NCBI RefSeq assembly: GCF_012844345.1 | Contig: NZ_CP051625.1 | Location: 2,356,001 to 2,420,000 of the forward strand | Reading direction: 5' to 3' | DNA length: 64,000 bases | Source: Pseudomonas sp. gcc21 | GTDB lineage: Bacteria > Pseudomonadota > Gammaproteobacteria > Pseudomonadales > Pseudomonadaceae | Part shown: one piece after another, positions 1 to 9,481 of the stretch | Layout of the letters: each line of letters starts with the position of its first letter | How positions within the stretch are numbered: the stretch's first letter is position 1 | Made by a program: the position numbers and the translations under genes | Notes under the pieces: model-generated | The model's database searches: none | The model's input: only the letters and a program-made list of their open reading frames with translations | Told to the model about the DNA's origin: nothing

Positions 1-390
1 CATGGAGAGCGTGCCGGGCAATTCGCGGTTTGCTGCAATAAATACAGGAGGCGGTGCGTACCAGTTGACCGCCTGGAAGGCGACCCAGAGGCCGACCGCG
101 CCGGCAAGGAAATACACCACCAGGCGCCATGGTTTGAGGATGCGAGCCACACCTTCGGCCACAGGCAAAGCGCAGACAAACGTCGCCAGCACGATCACCG
201 CCATCAGAGGCGTAAAGTTAGCCAAATCCTTGAGGGTTGAGTCGATACGATCGGCGGGCAGGATGTCCGTACCCAGTTTCTGCAATTCATAAAGATTGAA
301 CTGCGTCTGCACAAGGGTAGCCAGCACTACGGCTACCACGACCGCCAGAATAAAAAACAGAATGACCCGCAATACCGAAATCAGTGACAT
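1..390 (-). CDS. Multi-pass membrane protein, 3' part cut by window edge
   Basis: An open frame runs from an ATG at 390 to the window edge without a stop, giving 130 visible residues. AGGAAGG lies just upstream of the ATG. The visible part has an N-terminal hydrophobic helix (about residues 5-27), a loop with a charged stretch, then two more hydrophobic helices (about 62-85 and 92-110), so it is an inner-membrane protein. It is the last visible gene of the fba-side minus-strand group, 70 bases after the small acidic gene. I do not recognise the family and no catalytic motif is visible. Confidence 0.7.
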   Translation of the reverse strand, partial: MSLISVLRVILFFILAVVVAVVLATLVQTQFNLYELQKLGTDILPADRIDSTLKDLANFTPLMAVIVLATFVCALPVAEGVARILKPWRLVVYFLAGAVGLWVAFQAVNWYAPPPVFIAANRELPGTLSM

Positions 391-460
391 GCATTCCTTC
401 CTGTCTATAACCGTCATGCCGTCCCTGCAGGCAAGATCGCCGCCAGACGGCACCTACCCT

Positions 461-742
461 TCAGGGCAGATCCGGCAGATTCCGCAAGGCCTGTTCATAG
501 GCCTCGTTATCAAAAGGTTTATCTTCGTTGAACATTTCACCGATCTGAAACGCCAGCACATGGGCCATCAGATCAATGCTGTCTTCGCGGCTGTAGCCAA
601 CCAGCATCAGCTTGTTCAAGGTCGCCTGAGCCGCTTCGGGCTTGTTATCTGCGAGCTGGTTCTCGATTGCTTCGCGCAGCCCTGCACGTGCGATAGCTTC
701 ATCGTCGTCGTTATCGAGACTGTCGTCATCAATCTGATCCAT
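461..742 (-). CDS. Small acidic conserved-type hypothetical protein
   Basis: This 93-residue protein starts at the ATG at 742, which has GGAG six bases upstream. An in-frame GTG four codons earlier has no better ribosome site. The N-terminus is very acidic (runs of Asp), followed by a helical domain with the pattern ENQL..NKPEAAQATLNKLM..GYSREDSIDLMAHVL and ending in ALRNLP. It has no signal peptide or membrane helix, so it is probably cytosolic. It begins 50 bases after the fba stop and is likely co-transcribed with fba. The helical pattern resembles a domain of unknown function found in several bacterial proteins, but I cannot name it safely. Function unknown. Confidence 0.7.
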   Translation of the reverse strand: MDQIDDDSLDNDDDEAIARAGLREAIENQLADNKPEAAQATLNKLMLVGYSREDSIDLMAHVLAFQIGEMFNEDKPFDNEAYEQALRNLPDLP

Positions 743-792
743 GGCAATCTCCACAGCGTGTCGGGGGCAGCGGAGCGCCCCCTTACAGGGCG

Positions 793-1857
793 TTAGTTGA
801 TCTTCGGATCCAGCTCACCGCTGAGGTAGCGCTGATGCATGTCGTCCAGCGAGATCGGCTTGATTTTCGATGCATTACCGGCCGTACCGAACGCCTCGTA
901 GCGATCGATACAGATATCGCGCATCGCTTCGACTGTCTTCGCCAGATATTTGCGCGGATCAAACTCGCTGGGGTTCTCCGCCAGGAAGCGGCGGACCGCA
1001 CCGGTAGATGCCAGACGCAAATCGGTATCAATGTTCACTTTGCGCACGCCGTAACGGATGCCTTCAACGATCTCTTCAACCGGCACACCGTAAGTCTCGG
1101 AGATATTGCCGCCATGCTCGTTGATGATCTGCAACCACTCCTGCGGGACCGAAGACGACCCGTGCATTACCAAGTGCGTGTTGGGAATGCGCGCATGAAT
1201 CGCCTTGATGCGGTCGATCGCCAGAATATCGCCTGTCGGCGGGCGGGTGAACTTGTAGGCACCGTGGCTGGTGCCGATGGCGATAGCCAGCGCATCCACA
1301 TGAGTCTTGTTGACGAAATCGGCAGCCTCTTCCGGATCGGTGAGCATTTGCGCGTGATCAAGGATGCCCTCGGCGCCAATGCCGTCTTCTTCGCCGGCCT
1401 GCCCGGTTTCCAGGCTGCCCAGGCAACCCAGCTCGCCTTCGACGGACACACCACAGGAATGGGCCATATCCACTGTGTGGCGCGTGACGTTGACGTTGTA
1501 TTCGTAATCGGTAGGCGTCTTACCATCTTCGCCCAACGAGCCGTCCATCATCACAGAGGAGAAGCCAAGCTGGATCGAGCGCTGGCAAACGGCCGGGCTG
1601 GTGCCGTGATCCTGGTGCATACACACAGGGATATGCGGAAACTCCTCGATTGCGGCAAGGATCAGGTGGCGCAGGAAGGGCGCACCGGCATATTTACGCG
1701 CACCGGCCGACGCCTGAACGATGACCGGGGAATCGGTCTTGCTTGCCGCTTCCAGGATCGCGCGCATCTGTTCCAGGTTGTTGACGTTGAATGCTGGCAC
1801 GCCGTAGCCGTATTCCGCGGCGTGGTCGAGCAGCTGACGCATGCTGATAAGAGCCAT
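793..1857 (-). CDS. fba: Class II fructose-bisphosphate aldolase
   Basis: This 354-residue enzyme cleaves fructose-1,6-bisphosphate to dihydroxyacetone phosphate and glyceraldehyde-3-phosphate (and the reverse) in the cytosol. The class II zinc signature HQDHG is at about residues 81-85, followed by the [10 protein letters not shown] segment (about 141-150), the MHGSSSVP phosphate-binding loop and [12 protein letters not shown] near residue 275. Length and insertions fit the long aldolase subtype (FruBisAldo_II_B) found in pseudomonads and Calvin-cycle bacteria. GGAG precedes the ATG at 1857. It lies downstream of pgk on the same strand with a 161-base gap, in the usual Pseudomonas order tkt-epd-pgk-fba. 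Confidence 0.97.
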   Translation of the reverse strand: MALISMRQLLDHAAEYGYGVPAFNVNNLEQMRAILEAASKTDSPVIVQASAGARKYAGAPFLRHLILAAIEEFPHIPVCMHQDHGTSPAVCQRSIQLGFSSVMMDGSLGEDGKTPTDYEYNVNVTRHTVDMAHSCGVSVEGELGCLGSLETGQAGEEDGIGAEGILDHAQMLTDPEEAADFVNKTHVDALAIAIGTSHGAYKFTRPPTGDILAIDRIKAIHARIPNTHLVMHGSSSVPQEWLQIINEHGGNISETYGVPVEEIVEGIRYGVRKVNIDTDLRLASTGAVRRFLAENPSEFDPRKYLAKTVEAMRDICIDRYEAFGTAGNASKIKPISLDDMHQRYLSGELDPKIN

Positions 1858-2018
1858 CTGTTATCTCCGGTAAGTAATATTCAGAATTCTGGTAGCTAGC
1901 CTGCCGCAGAGGGCAGCAGGCTGCAAGTTACTGGCGCAAAGGTTGCCGCAGGCATTGCCGAGCCTGCGCCCAACTGAAGACGAAGGCAGCACGCCTCCAT
2001 TGCCGCACGGCTGATTGA

Positions 2019-3185
2019 TCAGACCGTGGCCTTGCGCTGTTCGAGGATTTCCACAGCAGGCAGGGTCTTGCCTTCGACAAACTCCAGGAAAGCGCCGCCA
2101 CCGGTGGAGATATAGGAAATCTGTTTGGCTACATCGTACTTGTCGATCGCAGCCAGGGTGTCACCGCCGCCGGCAATGGAAAACGCCGGGCTTTCTGCAA
2201 TAGCCTTGGCGAGAACGCGGGTGCCTTCGCCAAACTGATCGAACTCGAACACGCCCACCGGACCGTTCCACAAGATAGTGCCTGATGACTTGAGCAGCTC
2301 GGCAAACTGGGCAGCGGTCTTTGGACCGATATCCAGGATCATGTCATCCTCGGCCACGTCCTCAACCGCTTTGATAGCGGCCTCGGCATCTTCAGCAAAT
2401 GCCTTGGCAACCACTACATCCACAGGCAATGGCACGCTCACCTTGGCAGCAATCGCCTTGGCGGTATCAACCAGATCCGCTTCGTACAGGGATTTGCCTA
2501 CCGGGAATCCCGCGGCAGCCAGGAAGGTGTTGGCAATACCGCCACCCACGATCAGCTGATCACACTTGTCGGAAAGCGCAGTAAGCACGTCGAGTTTGGT
2601 GGATACCTTGGAGCCAGCAACGATGGCTACCATGGGGCGGGCCGGCTCCAGGAGCGCCTTTGCCAACGCCTCCAGCTCGGCAGACAACAGCGGACCGGCG
2701 CAGATCACCGGAGCGAACTTGGCTACGCCATGGGTTGAGCCCTGCGCGCGGTGAGCGGTGCCAAAGGCATCCATCACGAATACGTCACACAGCGCGGCAT
2801 ACGCCTGTGCCAGCTCATCGTCGTTCTTCTTCTCGCCCTTGTTGAAGCGAACGTTTTCCAGCAACACTACATTACCGGGCTCAACCTGGCAGCCGGCCAG
2901 ATAATCACGCACCAGCGGGACCTCACGGCCCAATGCCTTGCTCAGGTATTCAGCGACGGGCGCCAGACTGTTCTCTTCGCTGAACACACCCTCTTCAGGG
3001 CGGCCGAGGTGTGAGCAGACCATGACCGCTGCGCCTTTTTCCAGCGCCAGCCGGATAGTCGGCAAAGCTGCCTGGATACGCGCATCGCTCTTGATAACAC
3101 CATCCTTGACCGGTACGTTGAGGTCTTCACGGATCAATACACGCTGGTCCTTAAGGTCCAGCTCGCTCATGGTCAAAACGCTCAT
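2019..3185 (-). CDS. pgk: Phosphoglycerate kinase
   Basis: This is a 388-residue cytosolic glycolytic kinase that transfers phosphate from 1,3-bisphosphoglycerate to ADP. The N-terminal domain carries the substrate motif [12 protein letters not shown] and CSHLGRP. The C-terminal nucleotide domain carries [19 protein letters not shown] and the GGGDT loop near residue 345, so it is full length. The start at 3185 is supported by AAGGAG five bases upstream; a second in-frame Met at residue 6 lacks such a site. The gene follows epd by 109 bases and precedes fba. Confidence 0.97.
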   Translation of the reverse strand: MSVLTMSELDLKDQRVLIREDLNVPVKDGVIKSDARIQAALPTIRLALEKGAAVMVCSHLGRPEEGVFSEENSLAPVAEYLSKALGREVPLVRDYLAGCQVEPGNVVLLENVRFNKGEKKNDDELAQAYAALCDVFVMDAFGTAHRAQGSTHGVAKFAPVICAGPLLSAELEALAKALLEPARPMVAIVAGSKVSTKLDVLTALSDKCDQLIVGGGIANTFLAAAGFPVGKSLYEADLVDTAKAIAAKVSVPLPVDVVVAKAFAEDAEAAIKAVEDVAEDDMILDIGPKTAAQFAELLKSSGTILWNGPVGVFEFDQFGEGTRVLAKAIAESPAFSIAGGGDTLAAIDKYDVAKQISYISTGGGAFLEFVEGKTLPAVEILEQRKATV

Positions 3186-3294
3186 GTGTGCTCCTTGTTG
3201 AATAAATGAGAAACCGCAATCCCTGAATGGGCATCTTGATTGGGTGTGAAAACAGCTTTATGCGGGTCGCTGTATCCGGACCGTCAAAGCCCTC

Positions 3295-4353
3295 TCAAGT
3301 TCCCCTGACCTGTGCAGGCGCATCAACCTTACCGAGCCAATGGCCGGCGGTATCCAGCATCCGATTGGCAAATCCCCACTCGTTATCAAACCAGACCAGC
3401 AAATTGACCATGCGCGGACCCGATACCCGCGTCTGGCTACCATCGACAACCGCCGAGTGCGGATCATGGTTGAAATCACAGCTGGCGTGCGGAAATTCGG
3501 TGTAATCCAGCAACCCTTTGAGCGAACCGGCCGCAGCGCCGCGCAGCAGGCTGTTTATCTCGTCGGTGCTGGTATCACGGGACATCTGCAGCGTCATATC
3601 CAGCGCCGACACGTTAAGGGTCGGTACGCGAATAGCCTTGGCTTGCACGCGTCCGGTGAGCTCCGGCAAAAGCCGCTCTATACCCCGCGCCAGGCCGGTG
3701 GATACCGGAATCATCGACTGAAAGGCAGACCGCGTGCGGCGAAGATCATTATGGTGATAGGCATCAATGACCGGCTGATCATTCATGGCGGAGTGGATGG
3801 TAGTGATGGAACCGAACTCGAGACCGACCTGCTCGTTGAGCAGTTTGAGCACGGGCACGCTGCAATTGGTGGTGCAGGAGGCGTTGGACACCAGACGCAT
3901 GTCGCCATTCAACTGATGATGATTGACGCCATAGACCAGCGTGGCGTCCACCGCTTCCGCGTTCGCCATTGGCTGCGAGAACAATACCCGCGGTGCGCCT
4001 GCGCGCAGAAAGCGCTCGGCATCCGCCCGCTCGGTGTACTGACCTGAACATTCCACCAGCAGATCGATGTTCAGAGCCGCCCAGTCGATATCCTCCGGGC
4101 GCGCGGCGCTGAGCACCTTCGCGCAGTGCCCATTGATATGCAGGCAATCCCCTTCGACGCGCACCTCGCCGGGGAACCGGCCATGGGTTGAATCGAAACG
4201 CGTCAGATATTCGATGCTGGCCTGATCGGCCAGATCGTTCAGCGCAACGATCTGCATGCCGCTGTCGCCACGCTCGTGCAATGCACGCAGAACGCAGCGA
4301 CCAATACGGCCATAACCATTGATGGCTATGCGATAAGGCGAAGAAGCGGACAT
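3295..4353 (-). CDS. epd: Erythrose-4-phosphate dehydrogenase (GapB type)
   Basis: This 352-residue GAPDH-family enzyme oxidises erythrose-4-phosphate to 4-phosphoerythronate, the first step of the DXP-dependent pyridoxal phosphate pathway. It has the N-terminal Rossmann motif INGYGRIGR, the catalytic cysteine motif SNASCTTNC (about residues 157-165), and the C-terminal WFDNEWGFANRM. The family split from glycolytic GAPDH is inferred from overall wording and from its place between tkt and pgk, which is the usual epd position. It starts six bases after the tkt stop codon, so the two are co-transcribed. pdxA of the same vitamin pathway is elsewhere in this window (35311). Confidence 0.93.
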   Translation of the reverse strand: MSASSPYRIAINGYGRIGRCVLRALHERGDSGMQIVALNDLADQASIEYLTRFDSTHGRFPGEVRVEGDCLHINGHCAKVLSAARPEDIDWAALNIDLLVECSGQYTERADAERFLRAGAPRVLFSQPMANAEAVDATLVYGVNHHQLNGDMRLVSNASCTTNCSVPVLKLLNEQVGLEFGSITTIHSAMNDQPVIDAYHHNDLRRTRSAFQSMIPVSTGLARGIERLLPELTGRVQAKAIRVPTLNVSALDMTLQMSRDTSTDEINSLLRGAAAGSLKGLLDYTEFPHASCDFNHDPHSAVVDGSQTRVSGPRMVNLLVWFDNEWGFANRMLDTAGHWLGKVDAPAQVRGT

Positions 4354-4359
4354 TCCCGC

Positions 4360-6357
4360 TCAGTCTTCCAGCAGCTCGTCGGCCGCCAGCAGAATGTTCT
4401 CCACGGTGAAGCCGAACTCCTCGAACAGTGCGGCCGCGGGGGCGGACTCACCGAAGGTATTGATGCCGATCACGCGACCATCCAGACCCACGTACTTGTA
4501 CCAGAAGTCGCCATGTCCGGCTTCGATGGCAATCCGGGCTCCCACTTCCAACGGCAGCACCTTCTGCTTGTACTCGGCATCCTGCTGATCGAATACGCTG
4601 GTACAGGGCATGGAGACCACGCGGATCTTGTGACCGCGGCGGGTGAGTTCTTCATGCGCCTGCATTGCCAGACCAACTTCAGAGCCGGTGGCGATCAGGA
4701 TCAGCTCAGGCTCGCCTTCGCAGCCCTTGAGGATATAGCCACCGCGGGCGATGGACGATTCGGTCTCGTTGTCGCGGATGTGGTAAGGCAGATTCTGACG
4801 CGAGAAAATCAACGCGCTCGGACCATCCTTACGCTGGACAGCGGACTTCCAGGCGACCGCCGATTCGACTGTATCAGCCGGACGCCAGGTATCCAGATTC
4901 GGCGTGGTGCGCAAGCTGGTCAGCTGCTCGACCGGCTGGTGCGTCGGACCGTCTTCGCCCAGACCGATGGAGTCGTGGGTGAATACATATATGACGCGGG
5001 TCTTCATCAGCGCGGACATCCGCACCGCGTTGCGGGCATATTCCATGAACATCAGGAAGGTTGCGCCATAGGGCACCAGGCCACCGTGCAGAGCGACGCC
5101 GTTCATGATCGCGCTCATGCCGAATTCACGCACCCCGTAGTACATGTAGTTGCCGGAAGCGTCTTCCTTCACGACTGGCTTGGCGCCTTTCCAGAGCGTG
5201 AGATTGGAACCCGCGAGATCCGCCGAGCCACCCAGCAGTTCAGGCAACAGCGGACCAAAAGCGTTCAGGCAGTTCTGACTGGCCTTGCGGCTGGCGATGT
5301 TCTCGCCCTTGGTCGCTACGTCGCGGATGAATGCCGACGCGTTCTGCTCGAAATCAGCCGGCAGCTCGCCAGCCATGCGCCGCACGAACTCAGCAGCCAG
5401 CTCAGGGAATTGCGCCTGGTAGGCAGCAAAACGCTGATCCCACTCGGCTTCGGCCTTGGCGCCGGCTTCCCGGGCGTTCCACTCTGCGTAGATATCTTCG
5501 GGCACTTCGAAGGGCCCATGTTTCCAGCCAAGCTTCTCACGGGTCAACGCGATTTCGTCATCACCCAGCGCAGCGCCATGGGAGGACTCCTTGCCCTGCT
5601 TGTTCGGTGAGCCAAAGCCGATAATAGTTTTGCAGCAGATCAGAGTGGGCTTGTCGCCCTTGCGCGCCGTCTCGATTGCGGTGCGAATCTCTTCGGCGTC
5701 ATGGCCGTCGACATTGCGGATGACCTGCCAACCGTAGGATTCAAAACGCTTGGGTGTATCGTCGGTGAACCAGCCGTGGACCTCACCGTCGATCGAGATG
5801 CCATTATCGTCATAGAAACCGATCAGCTTGTTCAGTCCGAGTGTGCCGGCCAGAGAGCAGACTTCATGGGAGATGCCTTCCATCAGGCAGCCGTCGCCCA
5901 TGAACACGTAGGTATTGTGATCAACAATCGCATGGCCGGGCTGGTTGAACTGCGCTGCCATGATTTTCTCTGCGAGAGCGAAACCTACTGCGTTGGCCAG
6001 CCCTTGCCCCAGCGGGCCGGTGGTGGTCTCAACGCCGGGGGTGTAGCCGTACTCCGGGTGGCCAGGTGTCTTGCTATGCAGCTGGCGGAAGTCTTTCAGG
6101 TCATCAATAGACAGGTCATAGCCCGTCAGATGCAGCAGTGAGTAGATCAACATGGAACCGTGACCATTGGACAGCACGAAGCGGTCGCGGTCGGCCCAGC
6201 CCGGATTGGCCGGATTGTGTTTCATGTAGTCGCGCCATAGCACTTCGGCTATGTCCGCCATGCCCATCGGGGCACCAGGGTGGCCGCTGTTGGCTTTCTG
6301 CACAGCATCCATGCTGAGGGCACGAATGGCATTGGCTCGTTCACGACGGCTGGGCAT
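4360..6357 (-). CDS. tkt: Transketolase
   Basis: This 665-residue thiamine-diphosphate enzyme moves two-carbon units in the pentose phosphate pathway. The start is the ATG at 6357 (protein begins [20 protein letters not shown]), preceded by AGGAG six bases away and matching the family's usual N-terminus; the frame stays open upstream but that extension is not family-like. It shows [17 protein letters not shown], the TPP-binding motif beginning [12 protein letters not shown], the [19 protein letters not shown] signature and the C-terminal domain. It heads the minus-strand carbon block and is divergent from the ArsR-methyltransferase gene across about 208 bases. Confidence 0.97.
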   Translation of the reverse strand: MPSRRERANAIRALSMDAVQKANSGHPGAPMGMADIAEVLWRDYMKHNPANPGWADRDRFVLSNGHGSMLIYSLLHLTGYDLSIDDLKDFRQLHSKTPGHPEYGYTPGVETTTGPLGQGLANAVGFALAEKIMAAQFNQPGHAIVDHNTYVFMGDGCLMEGISHEVCSLAGTLGLNKLIGFYDDNGISIDGEVHGWFTDDTPKRFESYGWQVIRNVDGHDAEEIRTAIETARKGDKPTLICCKTIIGFGSPNKQGKESSHGAALGDDEIALTREKLGWKHGPFEVPEDIYAEWNAREAGAKAEAEWDQRFAAYQAQFPELAAEFVRRMAGELPADFEQNASAFIRDVATKGENIASRKASQNCLNAFGPLLPELLGGSADLAGSNLTLWKGAKPVVKEDASGNYMYYGVREFGMSAIMNGVALHGGLVPYGATFLMFMEYARNAVRMSALMKTRVIYVFTHDSIGLGEDGPTHQPVEQLTSLRTTPNLDTWRPADTVESAVAWKSAVQRKDGPSALIFSRQNLPYHIRDNETESSIARGGYILKGCEGEPELILIATGSEVGLAMQAHEELTRRGHKIRVVSMPCTSVFDQQDAEYKQKVLPLEVGARIAIEAGHGDFWYKYVGLDGRVIGINTFGESAPAAALFEEFGFTVENILLAADELLED

Positions 6358-6502
6358 GGAAAACTCCTGTGGCTTGCATAACGAAGAGATGGCCGCACGG
6401 CACGACCAGTAATTGAGCCGCGCATTTTCGCGCAAACCGCGCGTGGCGGCAACGAAAACCCCGAAAACAGCGGCGGTGCCCGACGCGCGCACCGCCGCAC
6501 AC

Positions 6503-6526
6503 CTATATCAAAAAGTTTTGATATAG
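6503..6526. promoter_or_regulatory. 24-bp perfect palindrome, candidate operator
   Basis: Two exact 11-base arms, CTATATCAAAA (6503-6513) and TTTTGATATAG (6516-6526), flank a 2-base centre (AG). The AT-rich palindrome stands out in GC-rich DNA. It ends four bases before the putative -35 hexamer of the ArsR-methyltransferase gene, and lies between that gene and divergent tkt. This form and place fit a dimeric winged-helix (ArsR-type) operator for autoregulation. The binding partner is inferred. Confidence 0.7.
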
Positions 6527-6529
6527 CAA

Positions 6530-6558
6530 TTGCAGTCTCCTCGATGCGCAACTACACT
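6530..6558 (+). promoter_or_regulatory. Candidate sigma-70 promoter giving a leaderless mRNA
   Basis: TTGCAG (6530-6535) and TACACT (6553-6558) are separated by exactly 17 bases. The expected start of transcription (about 6564-6566) coincides with the ATG at 6566, and no Shine-Dalgarno sequence precedes that ATG. The mRNA may therefore be leaderless. The palindrome at 6503-6526 directly abuts the -35 element. Confidence 0.5.
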
Positions 6559-6565
6559 GCGCCCC

Positions 6566-7585
6566 ATGAATCAGATTGCCCGCCTCGCTGCGCCCGACAG
6601 CCCGACCGAATCCCTGGCCGCCTTTTGCAAGGCAACCGGCGATGTGTTGCGCCTGGATATCCTGCGGGTTTTGCGCAACGACTCGTTTGGCGTTCTGGAG
6701 CTGGCGCAGATTTTCGATATGCGCCAGTCCGGCATGAGTCATCATCTGAAGGTACTGGCGGGCGCGGGATTGGTCAGCACCCGACGCGAAGGCAATTCGA
6801 TCTTCTACCGACGCAGCCTGCCCGCGGCAGACAGCTTGTGGCGCGCCGTGCATGAGCAGCTTCTCTGCGGGCTCGACGCACTGCCGCTGGATAACCAGCT
6901 GGACGCGGCCATCGCAGCGGTACACAGACAACGCGCTGAAGTATCGCGCCAGTTCTTCGCCCGCTTTGCTGACGGCACCCCGGCGCAGCAGGACCTGATT
7001 GCGCATTTCGGTATGTATCGCGAACCTCTGCTCAGCCTGATCGACAGTCTGAATTTGCCAGCCCGTGCGCTCGCGATTGAGGTGGGTCCGGGTGAAGGTG
7101 GTTTCCTGCCTGATCTGTCGAGCCGCTTCGAACGCGTGCTGGGGCTCGACAATGCCCCGGCCATGCTCGATCGGGCCCGCCAGCAATGCGCCGAAGCGGG
7201 ACTGGATAATGTCGAATGTCTGCTCGCCGATGTGCTGGAACCCCAAGCACTGCCGCCGGCTGATTGTCTGGTCAGCAATATGGTTCTGCACCACCTGCCT
7301 GCGCCAGCCGATGCGCTGCGATGCTTCGCGGCGCTGCTCAAGCCCGGCGGCAGCCTCGTATTGACTGAGCTATGCAGACACGACCAGAGCTGGGTGCGTG
7401 AAACCTGTGGCGACCTGTGGTTCGGCTTCGATCAGGAAGACCTCAACCGCTGGGCTGCCGACGCCGGGCTGGAGCCGGGGGCCAATCTGTACATTGGTCT
7501 GCGCAACGGCTTCCAGCTTCAGGTGCAGCAATTTGCCAAACCCCATTCTTCGAACAGTAACGTCAACCCAAGGACTGCGCCATGA
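6566..7585 (+). CDS. ArsR-family regulator fused to a SAM-dependent methyltransferase domain
   Basis: This 339-residue protein has an N-terminal winged helix-turn-helix of ArsR type (about residues 14-85, with [19 protein letters not shown] and [17 protein letters not shown]), and a C-terminal class I methyltransferase fold with motif I EVGPGEGG at about 172-179 and [11 protein letters not shown] further on. No metal-binding CxxC-type ArsR site is visible, so the sensed ligand is more likely SAM or SAH held in the methyltransferase domain (inference). The stop codon overlaps the metK start (ATGA), so they are translationally coupled. A gene of the same type precedes metK in P. aeruginosa. SahR, a known ArsR-family controller of SAM-cycle genes, is a plausible functional relative, but orthology was not tested. 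An in-frame ATG at 6554 lies inside the predicted -10 region and is unlikely to be used. Confidence 0.88.
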   Translation: MNQIARLAAPDSPTESLAAFCKATGDVLRLDILRVLRNDSFGVLELAQIFDMRQSGMSHHLKVLAGAGLVSTRREGNSIFYRRSLPAADSLWRAVHEQLLCGLDALPLDNQLDAAIAAVHRQRAEVSRQFFARFADGTPAQQDLIAHFGMYREPLLSLIDSLNLPARALAIEVGPGEGGFLPDLSSRFERVLGLDNAPAMLDRARQQCAEAGLDNVECLLADVLEPQALPPADCLVSNMVLHHLPAPADALRCFAALLKPGGSLVLTELCRHDQSWVRETCGDLWFGFDQEDLNRWAADAGLEPGANLYIGLRNGFQLQVQQFAKPHSSNSNVNPRTAP

Positions 7586-8772
7586 GCGACTACTCGATTT
7601 TCACTTCTGAATCCGTCTCGGAAGGCCATCCGGACAAACTGGCTGATCAGATCTCCGACGCTGTGCTGGACGCCATCATCAGCGAAGACAAATACGCGCG
7701 GGTGGCGTGCGAAACCATGGTCAAGACCGGTGTGGCGATCGTCGGCGGTGAAATCACCACCAGCGCCTGGGTTGACCTGGAAGACCTGGTCCGCAGCGTG
7801 ATCAAGGACGTGGGCTACACCTCCTCCGAGGTCGGTTATGACGCGGAGACCTGCGGTGTCATCAATATCATCGGCAAGCAGTCACCCGATATTGCACAGG
7901 GCGTCGACCGCCAGAAGCCTGAAGACCAGGGTGCCGGCGATCAGGGTCTGATGTTCGGCTACGCCAGCAACGAGACCGACGTGCTGATGCCTGCACCGGT
8001 GACCTTTGCTCACCGTCTGGTCGAGCGCCAGGCAGAGGTGCGTAAGAACGGCACGCTGAACTGGCTGCGCCCCGATGCGAAATCCCAGGTCACCTGCCGC
8101 TATGACAACGGCAAGGTCGTGGGTATTGACGCGATCGTCCTGTCCACCCAGCACAATCCCGAAATCGAACAGGCTGACCTGCGCGAAGCGGTGATGGAAA
8201 CCATCGTCAAGCACGTGATTCCAGCGGAGCTGCTGCACGCGGACACCCAATACCACATCAACCCGACCGGCAAGTTCGTGATTGGCGGCCCGGTAGGTGA
8301 TTGTGGTCTGACCGGCCGCAAGATCATCGTTGACACTTACGGCGGCATGGCTCGCCACGGTGGCGGCGCGTTTTCCGGCAAGGATCCGTCCAAGGTCGAC
8401 CGCAGCGCCGCGTACGCCGGCCGCTATGTCGCGAAGAACATCGTCGCCGCCGGCCTGGCCGAGCGTTGCGAAATTCAGGTGTCCTACGCCATCGGCGTGG
8501 CACAACCGACGTCTGTCTCGATCAACACCTTCGGTACCGGCAAGATCAGCGACGACAAGATCATCCAGCTGGTCCGTGCGCATTTCGATCTGCGCCCCTA
8601 TGCGATTACCCGCATGCTGGACCTGTTGCACCCGATGTATCGCGCTACCGCGGCTTACGGGCACTTCGGTCGGACACCTTTTGAAATGACAGTCAAGGGC
8701 GACACCTTCACTGCCTTCCCCTGGGAGAAGACAGATCTGGCGGACACCTTGAAAGCGGAAGCGGGACTCTAG
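7582..8772 (+). CDS. metK: S-adenosylmethionine synthetase
   Basis: This 396-residue cytosolic enzyme forms SAM from methionine and ATP. It has the family signatures [16 protein letters not shown] (about residues 14-29), [12 protein letters not shown] (near 116-127) and [19 protein letters not shown] (near 255-273, the phosphate-binding loop), and is full length. It overlaps the upstream regulator by four bases. Downstream on the same strand, after a convergent cytochrome gene, come ahcY and metF, so most of the activated methyl cycle sits within 4.3 kb. Confidence 0.98.
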   Translation: MSDYSIFTSESVSEGHPDKLADQISDAVLDAIISEDKYARVACETMVKTGVAIVGGEITTSAWVDLEDLVRSVIKDVGYTSSEVGYDAETCGVINIIGKQSPDIAQGVDRQKPEDQGAGDQGLMFGYASNETDVLMPAPVTFAHRLVERQAEVRKNGTLNWLRPDAKSQVTCRYDNGKVVGIDAIVLSTQHNPEIEQADLREAVMETIVKHVIPAELLHADTQYHINPTGKFVIGGPVGDCGLTGRKIIVDTYGGMARHGGGAFSGKDPSKVDRSAAYAGRYVAKNIVAAGLAERCEIQVSYAIGVAQPTSVSINTFGTGKISDDKIIQLVRAHFDLRPYAITRMLDLLHPMYRATAAYGHFGRTPFEMTVKGDTFTAFPWEKTDLADTLKAEAGL

Positions 8773-8818
8773 GACAGGAACTGGCGCGCTGCGAAACGCA
8801 GCACGCCGAGGTCAGCGC

Positions 8819-9280
8819 CTAACGGCGGAAATCATCGTGACAGGCTTTGCAGGATTGCTGTACGGCGCGCAGCGGGTCCCGGACTTTTTCCGGATCCTCT
8901 GCGCCCTCTTCAACGGCCGCCACAAGCATGGCGCTGGCGTTCTGGAAGTCTTCGACCCGCAGAGAAAAGGCCAGCGGTTCGGACCAGATTTCCGGCAGGG
9001 CATCGGTCGGCTGGGTTGAATCGCCTGGTTCAGGGAAGTGCTCCCAGGGCGCGTCCGCGATGGCATCAAGCTGGCGCGCATGCTCAGCAAAGACTTCTGC
9101 ATCATAGGGCAGGCGGTCGCTGAACATGCCGCCCATGGGCTCGCTGTGGTGGAGCATCTGCTTGAACAGGGCCTGGCGCTTGCCCTCGGGTGAATCAGGA
9201 TCGACTTCTTCGGCGCAGCCGATGAGCGCAAGGGACAGCGCAACAGGTACGAATAACTTGAAGATTGGAACAGCAGGCAT
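8819..9280 (-). CDS. Lipoprotein cytochrome c'-like protein
   Basis: This 153-residue protein starts with a lipoprotein signal peptide: a hydrophobic stretch then LALIGC, so Cys22 would be lipidated. The mature part is helical and acidic and ends in a single C-terminal CKACHDDFRR, the haem-binding CxxCH at the position typical of cytochrome c' (four-helix bundle). I place the start at the ATG at 9280 because it gives a clean signal peptide; an upstream ATG at 9313 would put charged residues in front. It is probably an envelope electron-transfer or gas-binding haem protein. It is convergent with metK and divergent from ahcY, and unrelated to either pathway. Confidence 0.8.
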   Translation of the reverse strand: MPAVPIFKLFVPVALSLALIGCAEEVDPDSPEGKRQALFKQMLHHSEPMGGMFSDRLPYDAEVFAEHARQLDAIADAPWEHFPEPGDSTQPTDALPEIWSEPLAFSLRVEDFQNASAMLVAAVEEGAEDPEKVRDPLRAVQQSCKACHDDFRR

Positions 9281-9384
9281 CGTTTTATTCCGACTTTTAC
9301 ATGACGGGCGCAAGTATCACCGCTCCCGCCATTCAGGCCAAGCCGACGCTGTTGCAACAGGTGTCCAGGCCAACCTTATCGACC

Positions 9385-9454
9385 CTCCGAGGGGCGCTGC
9401 AGCGGTCAGATGGCCGTCAGGCTCGGAGTGTGTCTCGAATGACAACCGCGCCCA
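9385..9454 (+). ncRNA. SAH riboswitch upstream of ahcY
   Basis: The leader 28-97 bases before ahcY shows the SAH riboswitch architecture. Stem P1 pairs CTCCGAG (9385-9391) with CTCGGAG (9422-9428). The conserved GGGGCGCTGCAGCGG core follows the first strand. The pseudoknot pairs GGGCGC (9392-9397) with GCGCCC (9448-9453). This RNA class is known upstream of ahcY, metF and metH in pseudomonads and some betaproteobacteria and turns expression on when S-adenosylhomocysteine accumulates. All pairings above are exact in the sequence. Confidence 0.9.
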
Positions 9455-9481
9455 TTCGCTGAACACGAATGGAGTAAACGC

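Noticed and set aside
835..1899. A 354-codon plus-strand ORF opposite fba, and similar long antisense ORFs over tkt, metK, ahcY, trpE and ureC
   Set aside because: They are shadows of the real genes in GC-rich DNA: no ribosome site, no family-like motifs, and the opposite strand encodes intact enzymes.
1858..2018. A terminator between pgk and fba
   Set aside because: Only a short GCCTGC/GCAGGC pairing with a large loop and no T-run was found.
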